Source: Strigamia acuminata (lineage: Eukaryota > Arthropoda > Chilopoda > Geophilomorpha > Linotaeniidae). From it: DNA of 64,000 nt. Under the pieces are notes generated by a model. It ran no database searches. It was given only the letters and a program-made list of their open reading frames with translations, and had not been told where the DNA came from. This document shows, piece by piece, positions 33,001-41,105 of this stretch (the first letter of the stretch is position 1; each line of letters starts with the position of its first letter). Where the stretch lies: NCBI GenBank assembly GCA_949358305.1, contig OX442315.1, positions 7,218,427-7,282,426 on the forward strand, read 5' to 3'. The position numbers and the translations under genes were made by a program.

Positions 33001-36000
33001 CTTTAACGTGTGCAGGTATCATATAACCGGATAAGTTAAGTTTAGCAATGCCCATTATTTTCAGCAAAAACTTGCAAATTTGTAATGCTTTAAGCCCAAC
33101 AGGTCGACCAAATAGTTTTAGCCACATAAGTAGTATATATCTTACTAATAACAATTTATGTTGAGGATGGTTGAAATGAGAGGTCAAGCATATTGAGCTA
33201 AGAACTAACAAGTGAAGTTTATTCGGGGTCAAGCTACAAGGTGGCGCTGGGGGTACAGCGCCTGAGGCAAAGATAACGTCACTACACAAAACATGCAGTG
33301 AAGTCCGAACACAGCATCATTCCCCATTAATGGCACATTAATCAGATAACACAAGATAATAAAACGAAATCATGACAATGAACCAAATCAATTAATACAT
33401 AAAAACAAGTACACTTAATCTCTAGTGTCGAATCCATAAAATTGTGTCGGGTTACGCGTGCGCTGAGGGTGGCGATACGGCACAACAGGAGTATTGGTCG
33501 GAACAGGAGGCGGTGTAGGAGCCGGGGTTGCGACACGAACATTTGGGGGGTCAGGTGAGTTAGGAGGAGCATCTAAAACCGGCGGTTGTGTCACAAGCTG
33601 TGTCCCTCTGGTTTGAGTCGTCAATTAACAAAGGAAAATGTCCGCGATTCCCTCCCCCCTCCGGAGTTTGAGCGTGCAAAGTCTGGCGTTTTCGGAGCTG
33701 GTCCGCATGTCGGTTCCAAATTATGGCATTTCCGACGGCCACATCGTACGTGGTGGACGATGTCTTTTGCAATATTATTCCAGGAACCCATCTCGCGGCG
33801 TGCAAATAGTCGCGCGCAAACACCAATTCCCCAGGCTCGAAGGAACGACGCGTTTCCACAGTTGTTGGCTCGGGCATTAAGCGGGGGTTCAACAAATGTA
33901 ATCTAGTTCGGACAGTTCGTTGTAGAAATGCCTCGGACGGCGTAGTCTGTGTAGAAACGTGCGGCGTTGAGCGATAGGCAATCAAAAATTTGGTCAACGG
34001 CTTCTGAAATGCTCAAATTCAAATTTAGAAATTTTCCGACTTGATTTTTAAACGTCTTCACGAAGCCTTCCACTGCTCCATTGGTAGCTGGGTGGAAAGG
34101 CGGTGAACGAGTTTGTCGGATGCCGTTCCGTGACAGGAAGTCAACAAATTCTGCTGAAGTGAATTGCGGCCCATTGTCGGAATGAACGTGGATCGGCAAG
34201 CCGTGACGTTTAAACCAACATTTTAAAACCGCAATTGTTGCTTTCGAGGTAGTGGCGGTCATCATACGAACTTCGCACCACTTGGTGCGCGCATCCACAG
34301 CCAGCAGGAACATTTTGCCATGAAAGGGGCCGGCGAAATCGAGGTGGATTCGCCCCCAAATTTCGTCGGGAATGGGCCAACGCAAGTCGGACGTCTTAGG
34401 CGGATCCGGGAGTGCGCGCTGGCACACGTCGCACGAACGCACCATCGACTCAATGTCACGGTCGATTGACGGCCACCAAACTGTTGAACGAGCGAGCGAC
34501 TTGGTGCGCACGATTCCAAAATGTCCTGCGTGTAACTCCGTCAGGACTGCACGGCGAAGCTGTTCTGGCACGACTAAACGCTCCGTCAGGAACAAGAATG
34601 GTCCATGCGTGGAGAAGGCGAACCTGTGCTTATAAAAATTTTTTAAGTCAGGTGTTGTCGATTTCCATTCGTCTCGGATGCACTGCAGAACTGCTTGCAA
34701 TTGGGCGTCTGCGTCGTATGCTGCACGCAAGGCTGCTTGCGATACTGGAAACTGCGAAAGAGAAACGGAAAATATTTCGTTAACGTGCATGTCGAGGTCT
34801 TCTCGACCGTCGACTACGGGTTGAGGATTGCGAGACAATCCGTCTGCAATTTGGTTGTCGACAGCAGGCACATGCTCGATAGCATAATCGTAGGCGCTTA
34901 GGAAAATTGCCCACCGGTGCAGGCGAGCGGCGACAATTTGATTGCATCCTTTCTTCTCTCCGAAAATGGCCACCAGCGGTTTGTGGTCAGTTCGTAAAAT
35001 GAATTTTCTTCCAAACAGGTGGTGGTGGAAGCGGCGAACGCCATAAACGATCGCAAGTCCTTCGCGGTCGATTTGCGCATAATTTTTCTGCGCGCTGGAC
35101 AAGAGGGAACTGGCAAAGGCAATTGGACGATGGATTCCATTTTCTACGTGGGAAATAAAGGCGCCCTCACCGACCGGCGAGGCATCAACGGTCAGATAAA
35201 GTTGCTTCTTCGCGTCGTAGTGTGCCAGCGCTGAATCGACAGTTACTGCAGCCTTGACCTTCGTCCAGGCCTTGTGTTGTTCCGGTCCCCATGTCCACGG
35301 AGTATCGTCGCGCGTCAGGCGGTAAAGCGGCTCTAATAAAGTGGATAAATTATGAATAAATTTGCCATAATAGTTTATGAGCCCCAGGAACGATTTGAGC
35401 GATAACACGTCGGTGGGCTGCATGGCGTTGCGAAGTGGAGCCAATTTTGAGTCCACGGGCGTGATTCCTTGCTTGGAAATGTTCAGCCCTAAAAACTGCA
35501 CACAAGCACGCAAAAACTTGCACTTTTTCCTATTTAATGTTAAATTGGCTTTGTTAAATGCACCCAATAATTGATCCAGGTTGCATAAGTGCGCTGCGTT
35601 TGTTGCACCAGTCACGGCCGAATCATCAATGAACGGCTGCGTACTCTCGACCTTGGCTGTCAACTTGTCCATCTCGCGTTGGAAGATTGCCGGCGCACTG
35701 GATATCCCGTAAAAGAGTCTGTTTACTGTGAAGAGACCCAAGTGGGTATTAATTGTGCACACTAGTTTACTCTCTGCATCCAACTCCAGCTGATTGTAGG
35801 CGTGATTCATATCTAGAGTAGAATACGTCTCACCGCCCGACAACTTCGCTGCAACGTCTTCAAACAGAGGTAAAGGGTAAGAGTTGGGGAGAACCGCCTT
35901 ATTTATGGTTCTATTATAGCATCCCGCTATCTTTAGTGTGCCATCTGATTTAAGGACATGCATAATGGGTGTCGCCCATTTGGAAGAAGCGACAGGAGTT

Positions 36001-38991
36001 ATGATACCTAAATCCTGCAGTCTGCGCAGCTCTTCCTCCAGTCGTGGCTTCATCGCGAGTGGAACTGGATAATTCTTCAAAAATATCGGTTGCACGGCCG
36101 GGTCGATGTCGATGTGGACCTTGTGTACGTTGTAACATCCGATTTCTTCGCGAAAAACGTTGGCATGACGTTCCAAAATCGTGTCCAAACCGTCGGACGA
36201 CGTCTTGTCGAGCGTCTCGGGCGTTGGCGTCGACGTGGACAACGAAAATACTTCCGCGCCCACCAATTGACCAGTGGCCGACAGCAAACCAAACGCTTCG
36301 AGCCAGTCGCGGCCAAGGAGTGGAATGGGGCCGTGGGTCGCCACACACAACGGCAGACGAAAGTCGCGATCACGATAACGAACCGGAACTTCGCATACCC
36401 CTTCCATTCGGAGTGTCGTGCCGCCGTACGTGTTCATCTGGATCGGAAGGGGCTGCAATGGAAAATCAAAAAAATATTTAGTATAAGTTTCGAGGTTCAC
36501 AAAAGTGGCGCCGGCTCCCGTGTCCATTTCCATCAAAAGATTGACATGAGCAATTTTAATGGCCAAAATAATTGGTTGTGTGGCTTTAATGCCAATCGCG
36601 TTGACGGTCGTCGTCAGGTCTGGCTCGACAGCGTAGTACGGGAGCTGTTGTGGCATCTCGACTGCATGGACTGGAGCTGGTGACTTCAAGACCGACCGGC
36701 AAACTGGTTTGATGTGGCCAGTTTTCCCGCATCCGTGGCACGTGGCATCGCGAAAACGGCACGCTTCGCGCGTGTGCGACTTACTGCCGCAAGCAGAACA
36801 CACCGACGCATTTCCTTTCGAATTGGATGGTTGGCGGACTGCTTGAGATGAGGTAGTGCCCCTCGAGGAGCGTTTTCTACCCTTAAACGCATCGTGACGT
36901 GGCCTGGAGTCGTGTTGGGGTTTGTGCACCGGCAGCGCCGACGCATTTTGCGTCGCGATCGTCGAAAATTCCTTTTGCGACACTTCTGCAGCGGCAGCGA
37001 ACTCGACCGCGTCGTCGAACGTTAAATCTTTCTTCAACGTGAGCGCCTGCTGGACCTGCTCATTCTGGAGGCCACAAAGAAAGCGATTTCTCAATTCATT
37101 GGTTTTGTCGGTAAACTCACAATTTTGGGCCAGGTCCTGAAGAGCGAGAGAATATTCCAACACAGATTCATTCGGCAGTCGGTCACGGCGGTGAAAACGG
37201 CGAATTTCTCCCAGCACGAGCGGCTTCGCGCGTGCATTCTTCTGCATTAAAGCCACCAGCTCCGCGTACTTCAAGTCAGCAGCTCCCTTCGGCGCCGCGA
37301 GCGTGTCCAGCTGCTTAAACGTTGGCATGCCGACGTACGCCAGCAGCGTGTGGACCTTCTCCTGGTCATCGACGATTTTATTACAAGCAAAAATACTTGT
37401 CATACGCTTGCAATATAGGCCCCAATCCTCTGTTGGATCGTATTCCCGCGGTGTCCCTTTTAGAGCTGACATTTTGATGGGAAAAGTCGGCGTTGAGTAC
37501 GAAAACGCGAGGAATTAACGACAATGGAACGTAGGCCTAACGTCGGGACGGCGTGGTCAGCAACGGGCCGAAAAAGCGGTCAAAAAGTTCTAAAAACACA
37601 GAAAAACTTGCTTCGCTACTGGATTCATTAGTTGATTGTGGATTCCGGATCCTATCTCGTCGCCATTTAGTATATATCTTACTAATAACAATTTATGTTG
37701 AGGATGGTTGAAATGAGAGGTCAAGCATATTGAGCTAAGAACTAACAAGTGAAGTTTATTCGGGGTCAAGCTACAAGGTGGCGCTGGGGGTACAGCGCCT
37801 GAGGCAAAGATAACGTCACTACACAAAACATGCAGTGAAGTCCGAACACAGCAATAAGAAATGCCTGTTACATTTTAGCAAAGTGAAGGTCGAAACCCGT
37901 ATGTAATTGCTAAAGCATACCTGATTACTTGAACAAGGGGTTTCATTAAATGAGCGATTAGTTGATTGCTTTAATTACTTTGATTAGTCGATTACTGGAT
38001 GTGTCATGTGACTGGATTCAACCAATCCCGAGAATAATCATTTCATCAAATAAGCAACTAAGCAACTAATCAAGTAATCACCCCAAACCATGATTTTCTG
38101 CTGACTTGGGCCGATTATAAGTGCTCTCTTGACTGAAACCAACATGGCGGCGCCAGACCCACTTCAACTACACAAGGTCATAATTTAACAAAGTCTGCTC
38201 AGTTTAGGTTAAACTGAACACATGAAACGAGTTAGGTAGTTGCAATTATTATTTGTAGGAACTTTTTTTTAACAATTGCTAAGTATTTAGGTTAAAATTT
38301 AAACAATTTCGCCCATCTTACCAATAATCAGATTTTTGTTGGGCCCTCAATAATTGTGTGATTATGATTATTGCAAAAATCAACTAATTACAATAATCTC
38401 TCATTTAATGAAACCCCTTAGCGTCTCTTTTAGTTGATATTTTGCAAATAATTTTTTTCTCATCCATTCATAGATTTAAATTTTTTTAGGGCCTAGGCAC
38501 TGTACTTTTGGTACCTAATGGTAAATTTGATAGTGATCATATGCTTAGAATCACCTACCTTCCACGTCAGAGTTCTCTTTTTTATATGTCAAGCTGTCAT
38601 CTGTTTCACTTGATACGATGTTAATTGCAGGGTAATCACCAATTGCTTGCTCCGTGATAGCTGCAGCAACTTTTATAGGCTTGTTTTTGTAGTGAATGAC
38701 AACATTGGAACATTGGTAAATGCATAGGGATAATGCAATAATGGTCATTAACACTCGGCTTATGCGATTAGACGATGTTGTTTGCGGAAACAATTGGTTG
38801 TACAATTTGTTTTCTGTTTTGTGCACCCGGAGGAAATCTTTGGCAATTTTTTCAACTTTACTTCTTCTCAATCTTCTTACGCGGTCCATGATTGACACCT
38901 GTTTGCAACAATGTGTGCGTCTAATCTTGCTGATTTTGGATACCTGCTGTGAATACACACAAGTTGCGCTGAATTCAACCAATTTGCACAT
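20677..38991 (-). CDS. DEG/ENaC gene A: two channel subunits in one chain (12 exons)
   Basis: Plasma-membrane cation channel of the degenerin/ENaC family (two TMs, large extracellular domain). Exons on the minus strand: 38559-38991, 30332-30438, 30184-30262, 30030-30112, 29519-29629, 27673-27782, 26629-27442, 24779-24887, 24561-24640, 22353-22448, 21117-21226, 20677-21055. All junctions are GT-AG with matching phase; lengths and phases are the same in gene B except for four fewer codons in exon 1. Unit 1 runs from TM1 in exon 1 to TM2 in exon 7. Unit 2 starts with TM1 later in exon 7 and ends with TM2 in exon 12. Both TM2 segments have G-I-S filters and upstream cysteine-rich palms (C-x-C-x2-x-C). 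About 836 aa, or 801 if Met36 is the start. Each extracellular domain is short (about 300 aa). The HG gating motif usual before TM1 is not seen. Intron 1 (8 kb) holds a gypsy element and a palindrome. Confidence 0.78.
21117..21226 (-). CDS. Gene A exon 11: cysteine-rich extracellular segment
   Basis: 110 bp, phase 0 to 2. Cysteine pattern C-x9-C-x8-C-x3-C-x12-C. Same length, phases and pattern as exon 6 of unit 1. Confidence 0.8.
21275..21345. repeat. Decayed pogo-like MITE, copy A
   Basis: The left end resembles the element at 49493-49666 and 61969-62142 (CAGGCGAGCCTCATTATAAC). The right end is lost. Confidence 0.45.
21747..22197. mobile_element. Word-repeat inverted element I1 (GCGCGGCCAAGTAATC)
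   Basis: The left arm (about 21757-21905) is about nine repeats of a 16-bp word like GCGCGGCCAAGTCATC; the right arm (about 22035-22190) has the same word inverted. The flanks repeat TCGATTAC (21739-21746, 22198-22205). Gene C (63640-63650) keeps the uninterrupted site. The core contains AAAACCAGTTAAGGTGAGG, shared with I2. No ORF. Confidence 0.75.
22353..22448 (-). CDS. Gene A exon 10
   Basis: 96 bp, phase 0 to 0, donor ACG|GTAAGC. The extracellular strand segment (I-N-F-K-V-A-E-N-Q-Y) is conserved in copies B (50139-50234) and C (63791-63886). Confidence 0.75.
22449..23428. other. Intron 9 of gene A, exon-10 side
   Basis: No coding exon found. It aligns in patches with gene B intron 9 (50235-51840), for example the block near 22945-23330. 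This side carries no fresh insertion recognised. Confidence 0.45.
23429..23734. mobile_element. Word-repeat inverted element I2 (CATTTTAGCGA)
   Basis: Repeats of CATTTTAGCGA at the left and TCGCTAAAATG at the right, flanked by CAACCCCT (23421-23428, 23735-23742). The core includes a G-rich/C-rich hairpin (near 23558-23585) and, on the minus strand, AAAACCAGCAAGGTTTGG, close to the I1 core. A relative is at 50954-51287 at a different place in gene B. Confidence 0.72.
23768..24327. mobile_element. Word-repeat inverted element I3 (TTTAGTCGAC) with promoter and mini-ORF
   Basis: Arms are repeats of GTTTAGTCGAC, ending with an inverted set. The flanks repeat GGTCAACA (23760-23767, 24328-24335). 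The unique centre has a TATA box (TATATAAG, 23970-23977) and a 34-codon ORF. A relative sits at 53012-53440 in another intron of gene B. Confidence 0.72.
24036..24140 (+). pseudogene. FLYWCH-type zinc-finger N-terminus inside I3
   Basis: 34 codons from an ATG in good context (CAAAATGG) about 60 bp after the TATA box. The segment R-G-K-S-K-L-C-L-S-G-Y-A-Y-V follows the FLYWCH start pattern (R-G-K-x-x-L-x-x-x-G-Y-x-Y), but the protein stops before the C-x-C/H-x-H zinc ligands. FLYWCH domains occur in MULE-type (Phantom-like) transposons of animals (established). This is probably a captured or deletion-derived 5' end; no function is claimed. Confidence 0.45.
24561..24640 (-). CDS. Gene A exon 9
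   Basis: 80 bp, phase 1 to 0, acceptor TTTCAG, donor TCA|GTAATT. Encodes D-I-K-E-Y-H-P-S-T-A-L-T-G-T-V; near-identical in gene B (52064-52143). Confidence 0.75.
24779..24887 (-). CDS. Gene A exon 8
   Basis: 109 bp, phase 0 to 1. Encodes Y-L-D-T-V-F-G-K-C-I-K-V, comparable with the G-x-C-x-T/V segment that follows TM1 in DEG/ENaC proteins. Conserved at 52817-52925 in gene B. Confidence 0.78.
25462..26337. mobile_element. Word-repeat inverted element I4 (GGATCGGATC)
   Basis: The left arm (25462-25640) and right arm (26195-26330) are rich in ATCCG/CGGAT words, with an AT-rich centre. The 9-bp duplication AGTAAAAAT is perfect (25453-25461, 26338-26346). Gene B has the single uninterrupted copy near 53608-53616. 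Weak terminal inverted repeat (GCTCGTTAA / GCTTGTTAA). Confidence 0.78.
26629..27442 (-). CDS. Gene A exon 7: TM2 of unit 1, linker, TM1 of unit 2
   Basis: 814 bp, open throughout, acceptor CTTCAG and donor CAG|GTAGGA. Residues 1-82: palm with C-N-C-P-R-E-C. About 83-111: TM2 with G-F-Y-I-G-I-S. 112-164: polar linker rich in Lys, Ser and Thr. About 165-181: TM1 of the next subunit. From 188: D-Y-P-V-Y-A-T-I and F-I-Q-I-P-N-F-V-V-C, the post-TM1 segment. No stop or start codon is needed between the two units. Confidence 0.88.
27673..27782 (-). CDS. Gene A exon 6: cysteine-rich segment of unit 1
   Basis: 110 bp, phase 0 to 2, donor CCG|GTATGT. R-R-L-F-P-C ... C-H-E-E-C ... F-T-C-R; structural twin of exon 11. 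Confidence 0.82.
28000..28920. repeat. Single-arm relative of the 31411-32644 palindrome
   Basis: Shares several blocks with one arm of the palindrome (e.g. CAATTGCTCAGTGTTCC, GGCCCAATACACATGGG at the end), in the same orientation as the right arm. It is interrupted by other sequence around 28150-28300 and 28500-28690. A decayed copy of the same element. Confidence 0.6.
29519..29629 (-). CDS. Gene A exon 5
   Basis: 111 bp, phase 0 to 0 (37 codons), donor AAA|GTAAGA. Extracellular segment Y-N-P-T-V-T-I-V-P-P-S-D-C. Conserved at 56201-56311 in gene B. Confidence 0.78.
29782..29958. mobile_element. hAT-type MITE
   Basis: Ends CAGGGCCGTCTTTAC and GTAAAGGTGGGCCTG. 8-bp duplication GTTGCAAG (29774-29781, 29959-29966). 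Gene B has the empty site near 56465. The interior repeats CCTGTGCCCGG-like words. Confidence 0.8.
30030..30112 (-). CDS. Gene A exon 4
   Basis: 83 bp, phase 1 to 0, acceptor CTTTCAG, donor GGA|GTAAGT. Encodes L-P-L-G-P-E-S-Q-L-Q-I-K-E-K. Conserved at 56545-56627. Confidence 0.75.
30184..30262 (-). CDS. Gene A exon 3
   Basis: 79 bp, phase 0 to 1, acceptor TTTGCAG, donor ATA|GTAATT, followed by a 71-bp intron. Encodes K-H-Y-S-N-K-F-K-T-R-E-I-Y. The intron, not the exon, carries the indels against gene B (56704-56782), which supports this donor. Confidence 0.7.
30332..30438 (-). CDS. Gene A exon 2
   Basis: 107 bp, phase 1 to 0, acceptor CTTTAG, donor CGA|GTAAGC. Encodes C-K-N-N-L-V-F-Y-M-D-N-H-T with a possible N-glycosylation site. 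Conserved at 56852-56958. Confidence 0.75.
30795..31405. repeat. Repeat island with AGACTCTGAA words
   Basis: AGACTCTGAA appears at least five times, and TACTCATAA near the left is inverted as TTATGAGTAC at the right (about 31398). Probably another word-repeat inverted element, but target duplications were not resolved. Confidence 0.4.
31411..32644. repeat. 1.23-kb near-perfect palindrome (foldback element)
   Basis: From ACCCAAACCC at 31411 to GGGTTTGGGT ending at 32644 the two halves are inverted copies with few differences, meeting near 32020. Each arm is about 600 bp. The arms end in AT-rich and GGCCCAATACACATGGG blocks. The short ORFs in each arm are the same sequence read in opposite directions and are probably not genes. 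Confidence 0.82.
33131..33316 (-). repeat. 3' LTR of gypsy #3
   Basis: On the minus strand starts TGCTGTGTTCGG and ends ATATATACTA. A weak polypurine stretch (ATGGGGAATGA) precedes it. Confidence 0.9.
33560..33997 (-). CDS. pol: Gypsy #3 Pol C-terminus, after frameshift
   Basis: Continues the integrase after a one-base shift near 33985: F-L-I-A-Y-R-S-T-P-H, then the C-terminal G-E-L-V-F-A-R-D domain and a tail. The next ~120 nt (to about 33415) are open in another frame and may be the natural tail. The shift may be a sequencing error. Confidence 0.75.
   Translation of the reverse strand: MTKFLIAYRSTPHVSTQTTPSEAFLQRTVRTRLHLLNPRLMPEPTTVETRRSFEPGELVFARDYLHAARWVPGIILQKTSSTTYDVAVGNAIIWNRHADQLRKRQTLHAQTPEGGGNRGHFPLLIDDSNQRDTACDTTAGFRCSS
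33903..37472 (-). CDS. pol: Gypsy #3 Gag-Pol polyprotein (1189 aa)
   Basis: Single frame without a gag/pol stop. Gag capsid-like region about residues 1-180; zinc knuckles about 226-260 (C-x2-C-x-S/K-x-H-x4-C, then C-H-G-C-G-K-T-G-H-I-K-P-V-C). Protease D-T-G-A about 318. RT about 460-640 with L-D-M and F-I-D-D. RNase H V-D-A-S about 790. Integrase H-H-C-C about 985-1025, then Asp (V-D-A-R), Asp (S-D-N-G-P-Q-F) and Glu (N-G-A-V-E-G-F) of the D-D-E core at about 1065-1140. The last ~25 residues are out of frame after a shift near 33985. Confidence 0.9.
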   Translation of the reverse strand: MSALKGTPREYDPTEDWGLYCKRMTSIFACNKIVDDQEKVHTLLAYVGMPTFKQLDTLAAPKGAADLKYAELVALMQKNARAKPLVLGEIRRFHRRDRLPNESVLEYSLALQDLAQNCEFTDKTNELRNRFLCGLQNEQVQQALTLKKDLTFDDAVEFAAAAEVSQKEFSTIATQNASALPVHKPQHDSRPRHDAFKGRKRSSRGTTSSQAVRQPSNSKGNASVCSACGSKSHTREACRFRDATCHGCGKTGHIKPVCRSVLKSPAPVHAVEMPQQLPYYAVEPDLTTTVNAIGIKATQPIILAIKIAHVNLLMEMDTGAGATFVNLETYTKYFFDFPLQPLPIQMNTYGGTTLRMEGVCEVPVRYRDRDFRLPLCVATHGPIPLLGRDWLEAFGLLSATGQLVGAEVFSLSTSTPTPETLDKTSSDGLDTILERHANVFREEIGCYNVHKVHIDIDPAVQPIFLKNYPVPLAMKPRLEEELRRLQDLGIITPVASSKWATPIMHVLKSDGTLKIAGCYNRTINKAVLPNSYPLPLFEDVAAKLSGGETYSTLDMNHAYNQLELDAESKLVCTINTHLGLFTVNRLFYGISSAPAIFQREMDKLTAKVESTQPFIDDSAVTGATNAAHLCNLDQLLGAFNKANLTLNRKKCKFLRACVQFLGLNISKQGITPVDSKLAPLRNAMQPTDVLSLKSFLGLINYYGKFIHNLSTLLEPLYRLTRDDTPWTWGPEQHKAWTKVKAAVTVDSALAHYDAKKQLYLTVDASPVGEGAFISHVENGIHRPIAFASSLLSSAQKNYAQIDREGLAIVYGVRRFHHHLFGRKFILRTDHKPLVAIFGEKKGCNQIVAARLHRWAIFLSAYDYAIEHVPAVDNQIADGLSRNPQPVVDGREDLDMHVNEIFSVSLSQFPVSQAALRAAYDADAQLQAVLQCIRDEWKSTTPDLKNFYKHRFAFSTHGPFLFLTERLVVPEQLRRAVLTELHAGHFGIVRTKSLARSTVWWPSIDRDIESMVRSCDVCQRALPDPPKTSDLRWPIPDEIWGRIHLDFAGPFHGKMFLLAVDARTKWCEVRMMTATTSKATIAVLKCWFKRHGLPIHVHSDNGPQFTSAEFVDFLSRNGIRQTRSPPFHPATNGAVEGFVKTFKNQVGKFLNLNLSISEAVDQIFDCLSLNAARFYTDYAVRGISTTNCPN
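37648..37665 (-). other. Primer-binding site of gypsy #3
   Basis: Minus-strand TGGCGACGAGATAGGATC begins two bases inside the 5' LTR. Confidence 0.6.
37668..37853 (-). repeat. 5' LTR of gypsy #3
   Basis: Identical by eye to 33131-33316. The gag ATG lies about 195 nt downstream. Confidence 0.9.
37935..38419. mobile_element. TIR element (AAGGGGTTTCATTAAATGAG)
   Basis: Perfect 20-bp terminal inverted repeat at 37935 and 38419. The inside has repeated AATCAACTAAT-type words in both orientations. Target duplication not clear. Non-coding. Confidence 0.7.
38559..38991 (-). CDS. Gene A exon 1: N-terminus and TM1 of unit 1
   Basis: 433 bp, donor GAAG|GTAGGT, phase 1. A basic cytosolic segment (R-R-L-R-R-S-K-V-E-K-I-A-K) precedes TM1 (V-L-M-T-I-I-A-L-S-L-C-I-Y), then Y-P-A-I-N-I-V, the post-TM1 motif. 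Met1 (38991) and Met36 are both possible. A good donor at 39017-39022 just upstream, also present before gene B exon 1, hints at a 5' non-coding exon and start at Met36. Confidence 0.78.
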
Positions 38992-41105
38992 TTACACATT
39001 TACACTTTCTAGTTTCTCTTACCTTATCTTGTTGTGTGGCAAAAGTTCAGCAACAGAACGTCTCAAGGGAAAATGACAACTGCATGTTTAAATGTATTGT
39101 GTTACTGCGGTGATATGTATCGATTGGGAACATTTGTAGTAAATATTTGCTCGTTCTAATTATACAATTAAATCAGTCAATAGACGTCAGTTTACTTATC
39201 AGTCCATTACCGACTTAATCATTTTTTGCGGAAATTCTTGTTTACTTAATAGATTGCTCTTTTCGAAGAACATGAAAAACTCAATTTATGCTCGTTATAA
39301 TACGCAGTTATTTTGAAACTTATGCCATGCTTGTATTTCGGAAAAAATTTTAACAAATAAAACCACATTTTCATTTTTGATTTTTTTTTCTTCAATTTGC
39401 TAATGTTATGACTTATGTTTAATGATGATTGCTTGTTTTCTGTTCACTCCCCTGATGGTCTGCAATTCACATCCTTTCGATTGCACCACTTTGTTGCGAC
39501 TGACGGTTATAAAACCGTATGGTTCTAATGATATGACCAGATGGCGCTGTTTGATTAAACATGCGCCAGATTCGAATTTAATACGAATAGTATTAAATTC
39601 AGATTGCGATAAATAAACATATGATTTTTATTACCTGAATAAAAGTGGTGGCCAAGCAGTCACACTGGTCTCCAATTGGCTGCCACTAATCTCTATTTCT
39701 CTCCAAAGATACATAAGCTCTGTTGTTTGTTTTTGTATATTTGATCTTGAAACACATTAAGCCTGACAGCTGATGACATTCTGATCTGTCGCCATCAATA
39801 TCCCGCTTATTTGTATACAGGCTGATGTCGCACAATCAACTTCACATTATGGGTATAGGTGATTGTGTGACATCATTTAAATGTCAATTTCGACAATTTG
39901 TAACAACATATCTGTGAGTTTTGCACTACCTGGTGGATAAAGCCTAAAACACTCATTCTGCAGGTGAGCTTACAGGTGGACTGAGATTTTTTTATGTCCA
40001 AAGACATATAAGAAGTCACCACAAAATATGGCACCAAAATTCACAGTGTCAATCCACAACGCCCGAACAAAATTTCAGTGGTTTTTGGACAATGTAGTGC
40101 AAGTAATGGATTGACCAGCATGTTTCCCTGGTGTTCCTTCACTTCTTCGAAATTTATTTCTTCGAAAATTCGAAAAAATGATTCATTTCTTTGACAATTA
40201 GTACTTCGAAACCGAATTCTTAGTTCCGTTTGCTAGGGGGCTACTTCTTCGACAATCGTTTCTTCAACACAGTCACTTCTTCGAAAATCTTTTCTTCGAC
40301 TCAGACACTTCTTCGCCAATTGTTGCATGTTATATGGACGTTGCAGTAACGTGTAGCAGCAACGGCGCAACCGGGTGCTGGCTTTGCACGATGGGCAAAG
40401 AAAGCAGAGTTCTCAAATCACCCAAACGCTAACACTGTCAGTACTTGCTGGTATTTGCAGCGCAATCACGGGTGTGTTGTTGGTTTTAGTGTGAATTCAA
40501 GAGTGTGCCAAATTTGATAATTCAAGCTGTGCTGTAAATCTGCGCAATTAGCTCGTTTCGGTGCAACAAAAGATTTTGCTGCACCAAAACGGTTAATTAG
40601 TGCGCCAAACCAAAGTGAATTAAAAATAAAACACAATTCTTTCTAAGTGGTGATTTTTTATTAACGAAAATACGAAATAAAACGAGGTCACCACATTGTG
40701 AAAACAGCAAGAGTCTTAACTTATCAAAACGTTTACACGATCAATACCTGATAATTCAGAGCAGTCACAGGATGTGTAGTTGGTTTGATGTTGTTGTTAA
40801 AAGTGGGCTCTAACTCCAAAATTTGGGGCTGAGCACACTCCAGTCCTGCGCAGCAGACATGCGTAGTAGTGCAACAAAGGAATTGCTTGCGTGTCCCAAA
40901 CCAGAGTAATTAAAATAAAGACAATTTCTGTAGCGGTGATAACATTTTTATTACAATAATTATTGAGATCACCACAATCTGGTGCTGGAATTAGTGTAAG
41001 GAATGTTAGTTTTGTATCATATTTTGAAGGATAGTTAGATTTTATAAAAAAATTAAATGTTACACACTGATATTTTCAACGCTATAAAAATGTGCAACTG
41101 TTGGA
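38992..41105. other. Upstream region of gene A and repeats
   Basis: About 39030-39390 aligns with 57930-58310 upstream of gene B (shared promoter region). 40140-40330 is a cluster of CTTCTTCGA words. Two diverged copies of a roughly 200-bp repeat lie at about 40550-40700 and 40850-40990. No gene seen. Confidence 0.5.

Larger units (their letters stand above)
33131..37853 (-). mobile_element. Ty3/gypsy LTR retrotransposon #3, near-intact
   Basis: LTRs of 186 bp at 33131-33316 and 37668-37853 are identical by eye. 5-bp duplication ATAAG (33126-33130, 37854-37858). One long Gag-Pol frame with a single shift near its end. It lies in intron 1 of gene A in the same orientation as the gene. Identical LTRs mean a very recent insertion. 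Confidence 0.95.
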
